64,000 nt of DNA from Promicromonosporaceae bacterium. Its GTDB lineage: Bacteria; Actinomycetota; Actinomycetes; Actinomycetales; Cellulomonadaceae. The stretch lies in the NCBI GenBank assembly GCA_009783295.1, contig WRHK01000010.1:17793-81792 (forward strand), given 5' to 3'. The notes beneath the pieces are model-generated. The model did no database searches. It was not told where the DNA came from and saw nothing but the letters and a program-made list of their open reading frames with translations. The translations under genes and the position numbers were made by a program. This document shows positions 33,531 through 41,707 of the stretch, in pieces. Each line of letters begins with the position of its first letter. Within the stretch, counting starts at the first letter, position 1.

Positions 33531-36185
33531 ATGACCACCACCACGCCCACGACCCCTCGCCCGGCGGGCACCCTGATCCCGTACCTGCCGCCGCCCACCG
33601 GCAAGGCGCCGGACGCCGACACCCTCTTCGAGTCGTACGCGCAGTGGGCCGCCGACGGCGGCCGCCCGCTGTACCCGCACCAGGAGGAGGCGCTCCTGGA
33701 GGTGATGACGGGCTCGCACGTGGTGCTGGCGACCCCGACGGGCTCGGGCAAGTCGCTCGTGGCGATGGGCGCGCAGTTCGCGGCGCTGGCAGCGCACCGC
33801 GCGGGCCGCGGCGGGCGCACGTTCTACACGGCGCCGCTCAAGGCGCTGGTGAGCGAGAAGTTCTTCGACCTGGTGGCGGCGTTCGGGTCCAAGAACGTGG
33901 GCATGATGACGGGCGACTCGGCGGTCAACGCCGACGCCCCGATCATCTGCTGCACGGCCGAGATCCTGGCCAACCTGGCGCTGCGCCGGGGGGCGGGCAC
34001 CCCGGGCGACGAGGACGGGATCGCCCAGGTGGTCATGGACGAGTTCCACTACTACGGCGACCCGCAGCGCGGGTGGGCGTGGCAGGTGCCCCTGCTGGAG
34101 CTGCCGCACACGCAGTTCCTGCTCATGTCGGCGACGCTCGGCGACACCTCCGCGCTGCGCGAGGACCTCGAGGAGCGCACGGGCCGCCCGGTGGCCGAGG
34201 TCGCGGGCGCCGAGCGCCCGGTGCCGCTGACGTTCGCGTACTCGGTCGAGCCGCTCACCGAGGTGATCGAGGAGCTCGTCACCACGCACCGCGCGCCCGT
34301 CTACGTCGTGCACTTCACGCAGAAGGACGCCGTCGAGCGGGCCCAGTCGCTGCTCTCGATGAACGTCGCGAGCAAGGCCGACAAGGACGCCATCGCCGCC
34401 GAGCTCGGCGCGTTCCGCTTCGGCACGGGCTTCGGCAAGACGCTCAGCCGCCTGGTGCGGCACGGCGTCGGCGTGCACCACGCCGGGATGCTGCCCAAGT
34501 ACCGCCGCCTGGTGGAGCGCCTCACGCAGAAGGGCCTGCTCAAGGTGGTGGCGGGCACCGACACGCTCGGCGTGGGCATCAACGTGCCCATCCGCACCGT
34601 GCTCATGACGGGCCTGGTGAAGTTCGACGGCGAGCGCATGCGGCACCTCACGGCGCGCGAGTTCCACCAGATCGCCGGGCGCGCGGGCCGCGCCGGGTTC
34701 GACACGGTGGGCGAGGTCATCGTCATGGCTCCCGAGCACGTCATCGAGAACCGCAAGGCCCTGCAGAAGGCGGGCGACGACCCGAAGAAGCTCAAGAAGA
34801 TCGTCCGCAAGAAGGCCCCGGCCGGGTCGGTGAACTGGACCGACGCGACGTTCGAGCGCCTGCGCGACGCCGACCCCGAGCCGCTCACCTCCCAGTTCCG
34901 CGTCTCGCACGCCCTGGTGCTCAACGTGCTCGCCCGCCACACCGACCCGGTCGAGGCGATGCGCCACCTGCTCACCGCGAATCACGACACCGAGGGCGCG
35001 CAGCTGGGCCACGTGCGCCAGGTGTTCCGCATCTACCGCTCGCTGCGGCAGGCGGGCGTGGTCGAGCGCGTGCGCGTCCCGGACGCCACGCGCGCCACCG
35101 GCTGGCGGCCGTCGGTCCGCCTCACCGTGGACGTGCCCCGCGACTTCGCGCTCAACCAGACCCTGTCCCCGTTCGCGCTCGCGGCGATGGACCTGCTCGA
35201 CGTCGAGGGCCCCTCCCACGCGCTCGACGTCGTCTCCGTCATCGAGGCGACCCTCGACGACCCGCGCCAGATCCTCTACGGGCAGCAGAACGCGGCCCGG
35301 GGCGAGGCCGTCGCCGCGATGAAGGCCGAGGGCATCGAGTACGAGGAGCGCATGGCGCTGCTCGAGGACGTCACGTGGCCCAAGCCTCTGGCGGGGCTGC
35401 TCGAGCCGGCGTTCGTGATCTACAAGCAGACCAACCCGTGGGTCGCCGACGCCGAGCTCGCCCCCAAGTCCGTGGTGCGCGACATGGTGGAGCAGGCGAT
35501 GACCTTCCCGGAGGTCGTCAGCCGCTACCAGCTCGAGCGCACCGAGGGCGTGGTGCTGCGCTACCTCGCCGACGCGTACCGGGCCCTGCGCCAGGTGGTG
35601 CCCGAGGAGCACCGCACCGAGGAGGTCGCCGAGATCGTCGAGTGGCTGGGCGAGCTGGTGCGCGGCACCGACTCGTCGCTGCTGGACGAGTGGGAGCGGC
35701 TGGCGAACCCCGTGGACGACGACGTCGCCCCGCCCGCGCCCGCGGACGACCTCGACGAGCCGCCCGCCCGCCCCGTCACAGGCAACCCGCGCGCGTTCCG
35801 CCGCCTGGTCCGCAACGCGATGTTCCGCCTGGTCGAGCTCGCGGCGCGCGAGCGCTACGAGGCGCTGGGTGCGGCGTCGGGCACAGCGGCGTGGGACGCC
35901 GACGCCTGGGAGGACGCCCTCGACGACCTGTTCGTGGAGCAGGGCGACGACGCCATCGGCGTGGACGCCCCGGCCCGCGCGTCGGCGCTGCTGACCATCC
36001 TCGAGCCCGGCGCGGAGCTGCCCGCCGGCGGCCGCGTCGAGCCCGGCACGTGGTGGGTGCGCCAGACGCTCGACGACGACGACGGCAACCACGACTGGGC
36101 GATCACCGCGCTCGTCGACCTGGCCGCCAGCGACGAGGCGGGCGCCGTCGCGCTCACCGTGCTGCACGTCGGCCCGATCGCCTGA
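33531..36185 (+). CDS. DEAD/DEAH-box RNA helicase with DUF3516
   Basis: An 884-aa superfamily II helicase. Walker A is ATPTGSGKSLVA at about residues 65-76, with TAPLKALVSEKFF, motif II VVMDEFHYY and motif III LMSATLGDT. In the second RecA lobe are GVHHAGMLPKYRRLVE, AGTDTLGVGINVP and HQIAGRAGRAGFD. Residues about 430-884 are the DUF3516 region (RVSHALVLNVLARHTDP, FPEVVSRYQLERTEGVVLRYL). It resembles Ski2-like/Mtr4-type helicases. ATG 33531 was chosen; the ORF track runs back through the APH gene. It begins 23 bases after that gene. Confidence 0.93.
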   Translation: MTTTTPTTPRPAGTLIPYLPPPTGKAPDADTLFESYAQWAADGGRPLYPHQEEALLEVMTGSHVVLATPTGSGKSLVAMGAQFAALAAHRAGRGGRTFYTAPLKALVSEKFFDLVAAFGSKNVGMMTGDSAVNADAPIICCTAEILANLALRRGAGTPGDEDGIAQVVMDEFHYYGDPQRGWAWQVPLLELPHTQFLLMSATLGDTSALREDLEERTGRPVAEVAGAERPVPLTFAYSVEPLTEVIEELVTTHRAPVYVVHFTQKDAVERAQSLLSMNVASKADKDAIAAELGAFRFGTGFGKTLSRLVRHGVGVHHAGMLPKYRRLVERLTQKGLLKVVAGTDTLGVGINVPIRTVLMTGLVKFDGERMRHLTAREFHQIAGRAGRAGFDTVGEVIVMAPEHVIENRKALQKAGDDPKKLKKIVRKKAPAGSVNWTDATFERLRDADPEPLTSQFRVSHALVLNVLARHTDPVEAMRHLLTANHDTEGAQLGHVRQVFRIYRSLRQAGVVERVRVPDATRATGWRPSVRLTVDVPRDFALNQTLSPFALAAMDLLDVEGPSHALDVVSVIEATLDDPRQILYGQQNAARGEAVAAMKAEGIEYEERMALLEDVTWPKPLAGLLEPAFVIYKQTNPWVADAELAPKSVVRDMVEQAMTFPEVVSRYQLERTEGVVLRYLADAYRALRQVVPEEHRTEEVAEIVEWLGELVRGTDSSLLDEWERLANPVDDDVAPPAPADDLDEPPARPVTGNPRAFRRLVRNAMFRLVELAARERYEALGAASGTAAWDADAWEDALDDLFVEQGDDAIGVDAPARASALLTILEPGAELPAGGRVEPGTWWVRQTLDDDDGNHDWAITALVDLAASDEAGAVALTVLHVGPIA

Positions 36186-36186
36186 C

Positions 36187-37650
36187 ATGGGCTTCCCCGC
36201 CCGCCGGGCCCTGACCGCCCCGCTCGCCGCCGTCGTGGTGGCCGGCGGCCTCGCGGCGCACGCGTGGCTGCCGTCCGCCGCCGCAGGCCCGGTCGGCGAC
36301 GCCCTCTACGCGACGCTCGTGGTGCTGCTGGTGGCGCTCGTCCGCCCGCGCACCCGCACCTGGGTTGCCGCCGCAGTCGTCTGGGGCATCAGCGCCGCCG
36401 TCGAGGCGCTCCAGCTCACGGGCCTGCCCGCCACCGTCGTCGCGCACGTGCCGCTCGCGCGCTACGCGCTCGGCACCACCTTCGCCGCCGTCGACCTCGC
36501 CTGGTACGCCGTCGGCGCGGCGCTCGGCGGGCTGCTCGTGGCCTTCGCGCGCTCTGACCTCGACGCCATCCAGGTGCGGCACACGCGCACGGCGAACCGC
36601 CGGCACCGCGTGCTGGTCCCGGCCATCGTGGCGGGCGTCCTGGCCGTCGCCGTCGCCGTGACGGGCACGCTCGCGTGGACCGTGCGCGGCGAGGCCCGCG
36701 ACCTGCGCTCGACGCTCGGCTCCGCCCGCACCGCGCTCGCGCAGTCGAAGGGCCAGGTCGCCGACGACGCCACGCGCACCGCGCTGAGCGCGTCGATCGC
36801 CGCGGCGGAGTCCCTGCTGCGCGAGACGCCGATCCTGCAGCGCGGCCCGCACGACGCCGTCCGCGCGGGCGACCTCGTCACGGCCGACGTCGACGCGGTG
36901 GCCGCGTCCCGCCTGACGAAGGCGCGGTCCGACGCCGACGCCGCACTCACCGCCCTCACTCCCGTGACGGCGCGCGCCACCCAGGTGCTCACCGCGACCG
37001 ACGGCCTGGCCGTCCCGGCCCCGCCCCGCACCGCCCTCAGCACGGCACTGGACGCCGCGAAGTCCGCGACGGCGGCCGCCGCGGGCCTCGACAAGGCGAC
37101 GCCCGCGCAGGCCGCCCAGGTCGAGGAGAAGGCCGCCGACCTCACCGCCGCCGCCCGCACGGTGCACCAGGCGACCGTCGCCCTGCTGACCGCCACGGAC
37201 GCCGCCCTGTGCCCCTACCCGGACCAGGTCTGGTTCCCCGAGGACGGCAAGATCCCCGACGCCGACCTCGCGCCCATCCCCTGGGCGCCGCAGTTCCGGC
37301 TCCGCAAGGACGTGCTGCCCCGGTTCGTGGCCATGGACGCGGCCTTCAAGGCGCAGTTCGGCCACGACCTGGTGGTCAACTCCGCGTACCGGTCCGTGGC
37401 CGACCAGCAGGCGGTCTACGGCGACCCCGCGCACCCGAACCCCGAGGCCGCGCCGCCCGGATGCTCCAACCACGGGCTCGGCACGGCCATCGACATCAAG
37501 GGCATCACCACGCCCGACAACGCCCAGTACGCGTGGCTGGCGGCGCACTCCCAGGAGTACGGCTGGTACCACCCGGCCTGGGCAGACCCCACGGGGCGCC
37601 TGCCGGAGCCATGGCACTGGCAGGCCGACGAGACCCCGACGGGCTACTGA
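36187..37650 (+). CDS. DUF2809 membrane domain fused to a VanY-type D-Ala-D-Ala carboxypeptidase
   Basis: A 487-aa protein in three parts. Residues 1-120 match DUF2809 with four membrane helices (GDALYATLVVLLVALVRPR, VVWGISAAVEALQLTGLPA, YALGTTFAAVDLAWYAVGAALGGLL). Residues about 138-335 are one more helix and an Ala-rich helical stalk (GSARTALAQSKGQVADDATRT). Residues about 345-487 are an M15 peptidase: VVNSAYRSVADQQAVYG, SNHGLGTAIDIKG and EPWHWQ carry the zinc ligands and catalytic residues. It should trim peptidoglycan stem peptides outside the membrane. It starts one base after the helicase stop. Confidence 0.85.
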   Translation: MGFPARRALTAPLAAVVVAGGLAAHAWLPSAAAGPVGDALYATLVVLLVALVRPRTRTWVAAAVVWGISAAVEALQLTGLPATVVAHVPLARYALGTTFAAVDLAWYAVGAALGGLLVAFARSDLDAIQVRHTRTANRRHRVLVPAIVAGVLAVAVAVTGTLAWTVRGEARDLRSTLGSARTALAQSKGQVADDATRTALSASIAAAESLLRETPILQRGPHDAVRAGDLVTADVDAVAASRLTKARSDADAALTALTPVTARATQVLTATDGLAVPAPPRTALSTALDAAKSATAAAAGLDKATPAQAAQVEEKAADLTAAARTVHQATVALLTATDAALCPYPDQVWFPEDGKIPDADLAPIPWAPQFRLRKDVLPRFVAMDAAFKAQFGHDLVVNSAYRSVADQQAVYGDPAHPNPEAAPPGCSNHGLGTAIDIKGITTPDNAQYAWLAAHSQEYGWYHPAWADPTGRLPEPWHWQADETPTGY

Positions 37651-37652
37651 CC

Positions 37653-38144
37653 GTGGCCGCGAAGAAGCCGCACGGGGGCACCCTGGCCGTCGTCGCGCTC
37701 GAGCGCGCAGGCGTCGCACACACCGTGCACCCCTACGTGCACGACGCGGCGTCCGACGTCGGGTACGGCCTCGAGGCGGCCGCCGCGCTCGGCGTGCCGC
37801 CCGCCCACGTGTTCAAGACGCTGCTGGCCGACGTCGACGGCCGGCTCGTGGTCGCCGTCGTGCCCGTGGACCGGCAGCTGGACCTCAAGGCGCTCGCGCG
37901 CGCCGTCGGCGGCAAGCGGGCGGGCATGGCGCAGCCCGCCGCGGCGGAGCGCGCGACGGGCTACGTGGTGGGCGGCATCTCGCCGCTCGGCCAGAAGCAG
38001 CGGCACGCCACCGTGGTCGACGCCTCGGCCGAGGCGTTCGACGTCGTCTACGTCTCGGGCGGACGCCGCGGGCTCGACGTCGGCCTCGCGCCGGCGGACC
38101 TGGTGCGGCTCACCGGTGCGACCGTGGCGGACGTCGCCCGCTGA
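37653..38144 (+). CDS. ybaK: Cys-tRNA(Pro)/Cys-tRNA(Cys) deacylase, YbaK/EbsC type
   Basis: A 163-aa trans-editing enzyme that hydrolyses mischarged aminoacyl-tRNA(Pro). Blocks are AVVALERAGVAHTVHPYVHD, HVFKTLLADVDGRLVVAVVPVDRQLDLKALARAVGGKRAGMA and GYVVGGISPLGQKQRHATVVD, which are standard for YbaK. It starts at GTG two bases after the carboxypeptidase stop, so it belongs to the same transcript as the helicase and VanY fusion. Confidence 0.92.
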   Translation: MAAKKPHGGTLAVVALERAGVAHTVHPYVHDAASDVGYGLEAAAALGVPPAHVFKTLLADVDGRLVVAVVPVDRQLDLKALARAVGGKRAGMAQPAAAERATGYVVGGISPLGQKQRHATVVDASAEAFDVVYVSGGRRGLDVGLAPADLVRLTGATVADVAR

Positions 38145-38148
38145 GCGC

Positions 38149-38520
38149 TCAGGCGCGGACGATCACCTTGCCGAGCGGCATGAGCGACACCGGGATCATC
38201 TTGAGGTTCGCCCACGCCATCGGGATGCCGATGATCGTGCACGCCAGCGGGATGGCGGTGGCGAGGTGCGCGAGCGCCAGCCACCAGCCGGCCAGCAGCA
38301 GCCAGATGATGTTGCCGAGCGCGCTGCCGACGCCGGCGGACGGCGACTCGACGACGGTGCGGCCGAACGGCCAGAACGCGTACGCCGCGATGCGGAACGA
38401 CGCGATCGCGAACGGGATGGTGACGATGGGCAGCAGCAGGAGGACGCCCGCGAGCAGGTAGCCCAGGCCGAGCCAGAACCCCGCGAACACGAGCCAGATC
38501 AGGTTGAGGAGAGTCTTCAT
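38149..38520 (-). CDS. yccF: YccF-domain membrane protein
   Basis: A 123-aa protein with two repeated hydrophobic halves: LLNLIWLVFAGFWLGLGYLLAGVLLLLPIVTIPFAIASFRIAAYAFWPFG, then GNIIWLLLAGWWLALAHLATAIPLACTIIGIPMAWANLKMIPVSLMPLG. These two NxIW-PFG / PLG halves define the YccF family of inner-membrane proteins, whose function is unknown. It converges with ybaK, four bases apart, and diverges from yggS. Confidence 0.9.
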   Translation of the reverse strand: MKTLLNLIWLVFAGFWLGLGYLLAGVLLLLPIVTIPFAIASFRIAAYAFWPFGRTVVESPSAGVGSALGNIIWLLLAGWWLALAHLATAIPLACTIIGIPMAWANLKMIPVSLMPLGKVIVRA

Positions 38521-38564
38521 CGTGCTGCCATGGTGACGGATCAGAGCCCCCGGGTCATCAAGGA

Positions 38565-38588
38565 TGACCCTGATCCTGACCCTGATCC
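38565..38588. repeat. Perfect 12-bp tandem duplication between yccF and yggS
   Basis: TGACCCTGATCC occurs twice back to back, ending nine bases before the yggS -10 box. It covers the yggS -35 region. Confidence 0.8.
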
Positions 38589-38597
38589 GGCCGCACC

Positions 38598-38603
38598 TAG
38601 GAT
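38598..38603 (+). promoter_or_regulatory. Leaderless-type -10 box of yggS
   Basis: TAGGAT, GGTCGCC, then GTG 38611. This decides the start: the ATG at 38602 used by the ORF track lies inside the -10 box. Confidence 0.6.
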
Positions 38604-38610
38604 GGTCGCC

Positions 38611-39312
38611 GTGAAATCCCGGATCTCCGCCGTGCTCGCGCGCGTCGAGTCGGCCGCCCGCGCCGCCGGCCGCAACCCCGACGAGGTCAGGGTGCTGCTG
38701 GCCACCAAGACGCAGGACGCCGCGACGGTGCTCGAGGCGGTCGAGGCCGCCGGCTCCCTGCTGCCGGCCCCCGTGCTGATCGGCGAGAACCGCGTGCAGG
38801 AGCTGGTGGCCAAGGCCCCCGCGCTCGCCGGTCTCGTCGCCGCCGGCCAGGTCGAGGTGCACCTCATCGGGCACCTGCAGTCCAACAAGGTCAACCAGGC
38901 CCTGGCGACGTCGTCGTGCGTCGAGTCCGTGGACTCCCTCGACATCGCGACGGCGCTCGCGACGCGCTGCGTGCGCGACGGGCGCACGCTCGACGTGATG
39001 GTCGAGGTCAACGTGTCGGGCGAGGCCACCAAGGCGGGCGTCGCACCCGACGACGCCCCCGCGTTCGCCCGCGCCGTCGCCGCCCTCGACGGCCTGCGCC
39101 TGCGGGGCTTCATGACGATCGGCGCCCGGTCGGACGACGACGCCGTGGTGCGGGCCGGCTTCGCTCGCCTGCGGGCGATCCGCGACGAGGTGCTGCCGGG
39201 CGGCGAGCTGTCGATGGGGATGACGGGCGACCTGGAGCTCGCCGTCGCGGAGGGCGCCACGATCGTCCGCGTGGGGACGGCCGTGTTCGGCCCGCGGGCC
39301 CCGCAGGCCTGA
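38611..39312 (+). CDS. yggS: YggS-family pyridoxal phosphate-binding protein
   Basis: A 233-aa PLP homeostasis protein. The PLP lysine is in RVLLATKTQDAATV at about residue 35. Further motifs are IGENRVQELVAKA, VHLIGHLQSNKVNQAL, VMVEVNVSGEATKAG, LRLRGFMTIGA, LSMGMTGDLELAVAEGATIVRVGTAVFG. The family balances vitamin B6 forms and affects amino acid pools. GTG 38611 was chosen on promoter spacing; ATG 38602 would add three residues. Confidence 0.93.
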   Translation: MKSRISAVLARVESAARAAGRNPDEVRVLLATKTQDAATVLEAVEAAGSLLPAPVLIGENRVQELVAKAPALAGLVAAGQVEVHLIGHLQSNKVNQALATSSCVESVDSLDIATALATRCVRDGRTLDVMVEVNVSGEATKAGVAPDDAPAFARAVAALDGLRLRGFMTIGARSDDDAVVRAGFARLRAIRDEVLPGGELSMGMTGDLELAVAEGATIVRVGTAVFGPRAPQA

Positions 39313-39322
39313 CGGGTCCGGG

Positions 39323-40399
39323 TCACGGCACCCGCGCGATCCACTCCGGCGTCGCGAACTTGGTCTCGACCAGCTTCTCGGCCCGCTCGAGCTCGTCGGG
39401 GCGCAGCTCGGAGTCCTCGGTCTTGTAGAGACGCTTGAAGCACGCCTCGAACGCGTCGACGATCGCCTCGCGCGGCATGCCGGTCTGCGAGCGCAGCGGG
39501 TCCACGCGCTTGTTGGCGCTCTTGGTGCCCTTGTCGCTGAGCTTCTCGCGGCCGATGCGCAGCACCTCGAGCATCTTGTCGCTGTCGATGTCGTACGCCA
39601 TGGTCATGTGGTGCAGCACGGCGCCGCCCGCGAGGCGCTTCTGCGCGGAGCCGGCGAGCTTGCCGGCGGGCGACGCGACGTCGTTCATGCCGGAGAAGAA
39701 CGCCTCGACACCGATGCTGCGCAGCGCCTCGAGCACCCACGCGTCGAGGAACGCGTAGGACTGCTCGAACGTCATGCCGTCGACGAGCGAGCCGGGCACC
39801 ACCAGCGAGAACGTCACGCAGTTGCCGGCCTCCATGAACATGGCCCCGCCGCCGCTGATGCGGCGCACCACGGTCACGTCGTGCTTGGCGACCCCCTCGG
39901 GGTCGAGCTCGTTGGAGAGCGACTGGAACGACCCGATGACCACCGCGCGCTCGTCCCAGTCCCAGAACCGCAGCGTGGGCCCGCGCAGGCCCTCGGCGAG
40001 CTCCTCGGTGAGCACCTGGTCGAGGGCCGCGAGCGTCGGCACGGGCAGGGGCCCGGGACGCAGCACCTCGAACGTGTGGTCCTCCCACGACGTCGCGAGC
40101 CCGAGCGCGCGCCGCACGGCGACGGCGACGGCCCACGCGTCGAACCCGACCAGCGCGACGGGGCCGACGAGCGTCCCGGCAGCCTCGGCGGCCTGGAGGG
40201 CCACGTCGACCGCGGCGGCGATCCCCGACGTCGAGGTGTCGGCCGCAAGGCCGTCGAGGGCGCCGTCGATCACCTCGAGGGCGTCGTCCGGCTCGAGGAA
40301 GAAGTCGCCCGACAGGTGGGCGTCGCTCAGCCGTCCGTCGACGACGTCGAGCTCGACGGCGACCAGCTTGCCGCCCGGGACCTTGTACTCACCACGCAC
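39323..40399 (-). CDS. lplA: Lipoate-protein ligase with N-terminal accessory domain
   Basis: A 358-aa enzyme that adenylates lipoate and attaches it to E2 and GcvH proteins. Residues 1-95 look like the lipoate-ligase accessory domain (MRGEYKVPGGKLVAVELDVVDGRLSDAHLSGDFFLEPD), which is C-terminal in E. coli LplA. The BPL/LPL catalytic domain follows: WDWDERAVVIGSFQSLSNELD, VVRRISGGGAMFMEAGN (lipoate loop) and the catalytic lysine region AGKLAGSAQKRLAGG. The order is therefore swapped. The GTG start follows TACGGT by six bases. Confidence 0.88.
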   Translation of the reverse strand: MRGEYKVPGGKLVAVELDVVDGRLSDAHLSGDFFLEPDDALEVIDGALDGLAADTSTSGIAAAVDVALQAAEAAGTLVGPVALVGFDAWAVAVAVRRALGLATSWEDHTFEVLRPGPLPVPTLAALDQVLTEELAEGLRGPTLRFWDWDERAVVIGSFQSLSNELDPEGVAKHDVTVVRRISGGGAMFMEAGNCVTFSLVVPGSLVDGMTFEQSYAFLDAWVLEALRSIGVEAFFSGMNDVASPAGKLAGSAQKRLAGGAVLHHMTMAYDIDSDKMLEVLRIGREKLSDKGTKSANKRVDPLRSQTGMPREAIVDAFEACFKRLYKTEDSELRPDELERAEKLVETKFATPEWIARVP

Positions 40400-40405
40400 G
40401 GCCCC

Positions 40406-40411
40406 ACCGTA
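40406..40411 (-). promoter_or_regulatory. Leaderless-type -10 box of the lipoate ligase gene
   Basis: TACGGT, GGGGCC, then GTG. Confidence 0.55.
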
Positions 40412-40459
40412 CGACGGCGTCGGCCTGCGGCGGGGGTGAGCCGTCTCACGCTGCGCCGC

Positions 40460-41653
40460 TCACCCCTCCAGGAGCGCCCCGACGCGCCGGGCGGTCCTGC
40501 GGTCGGCGAGCATCCCAGCGGCCAGCTCGCGCAGCGCATCGCCCGTCGGGCCGGCCGACTGGAGGTCGTGCTGGAGGCGGGTCAGAGCGAGGGTGCGCTC
40601 GTTGGCCGCGTGGCGCCGCGCCGCGTAGCCGTCGAGGTCGCCGCCGCCGTCGCCGCGGAACGAGGCGGCGAGCGTCGCGGCGAGGTCCACGGCGTCGAGG
40701 ATCCCGGCGTTGATGGCGCTACCGCCGGCCGAGAACACGTGGGCGGCGTCGCCGGCGAGCAGCACGCGCCCGTCGCGGTAGCGCGTCGCGTGGCGGCTGT
40801 TGCCCACCACGCTGCGGGCCGACGTCGACTCGGTGTACGGCAGGTCGGCGCCGAGCACGCGGCGCAGGCTGGCGCGCAGCTCCTCGTCGGGGAGCTCGTC
40901 GGACGGGTCGGCGCTCCCGCGCTCCTCGTGGGTGCTCACGATGTACTGGTCGTCGGGCGCGCTCGGGTCGAGCGACCGCATGGGGGCGAGCGTGACCGAG
41001 CCGCGGCCCGTGAGCACGGGCTGGAACATGGGGACGGTGCCGACGCCGGGCAGGTCGACCTGGTCGCGGGTGCGGGCGATCGTCCCGGCGGGGAGGGTGA
41101 CGCGGGCCTGGCGGGAGATGCCGTCGCTCGTGATGCCCGGGAAGTCGATGCCGAGCGCCTTGCGCACCGGGCTGTGGGAGCCGTCGCAGCCCACGAGGTA
41201 GCGGGCGCGCACGTCCACCAGCATTCCGTCGGCGGTCGCGTGGACCGTCACGCCGTCGTCGTCCTGCTCGAAGCCCGTGACGTCGTGGCCGCGCCGGACG
41301 ACGGCGCCCCGCGCCACGGCCCAGCGCTCGAGGAGCTCCTCCAGCCGCCTCTGGGGCACGGGGAGCAGGTGCAGCGGGCTGCGCAGCAGCCCGAGGTCCA
41401 GGGTCAGCGGCCCGAACCGGAACCGCGGCGTGCGCACGACGCGCAGGCCCGCACCGTCGAGGACCCCGCGCCGCTGCAGCTCGACGGCCGCCCGGCCCGC
41501 GACCCCGTTGCCCTGGGGCGAGGTCACGGGGCTGGGCACCCGGTCCAGCACGACCGTGGGCACGCCGGCGTCCGCGAGCTCGCCCGCGAGGAACAGCCCG
41601 GTGGGCCCGGCACCGACGACGACCACCCAGGGGCCGTCAACTTGAGTTGACAT
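40460..41653 (-). CDS. FAD-dependent aromatic monooxygenase
   Basis: A 397-aa group A flavin hydroxylase of the PheA/TetX/MhpA-like type. WVVVVGAGPTGLFLAGELADAG binds FAD; YLVGCDGSHSPVRKALG is the DG motif; GRVLLAGDAAHVFSAGGSAINAGILDA is the GD motif. The substrate is unknown; degradative or drug-modifying roles are both possible. The promoter is unusually clear: TTGACG-N17-GACACT, six bases, then ATG, with identical palindromes over the -35 and over the start codon. No regulator gene is adjacent. Confidence 0.88.
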   Translation of the reverse strand: MSTQVDGPWVVVVGAGPTGLFLAGELADAGVPTVVLDRVPSPVTSPQGNGVAGRAAVELQRRGVLDGAGLRVVRTPRFRFGPLTLDLGLLRSPLHLLPVPQRRLEELLERWAVARGAVVRRGHDVTGFEQDDDGVTVHATADGMLVDVRARYLVGCDGSHSPVRKALGIDFPGITSDGISRQARVTLPAGTIARTRDQVDLPGVGTVPMFQPVLTGRGSVTLAPMRSLDPSAPDDQYIVSTHEERGSADPSDELPDEELRASLRRVLGADLPYTESTSARSVVGNSRHATRYRDGRVLLAGDAAHVFSAGGSAINAGILDAVDLAATLAASFRGDGGGDLDGYAARRHAANERTLALTRLQHDLQSAGPTGDALRELAAGMLADRRTARRVGALLEG

Positions 41654-41699
41654 GCCCTCAGTGTCGGCCGCGGTCCGGCGGTCGTCAACCCATGTTGAC
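41636..41699 (-). promoter_or_regulatory. Leaderless promoter with two identical-type operators (GTCAAC-N4-GTTGAC)
   Basis: Operator 1 (41636-41651) and operator 2 (41684-41699) both read GTCAAC-N4-GTTGAC, with centres 48 bp apart. On the minus strand -35 TTGACG (41688-41683) overlaps operator 2. A 17-base spacer leads to GACACT (41665-41660), then GAGGGC and the ATG. Operator 1 begins at the last base of the start codon. This geometry is typical for repression by a dimeric TetR- or MarR-type protein. Confidence 0.7.
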
Positions 41700-41707
41700 G
41701 GCTCGCG

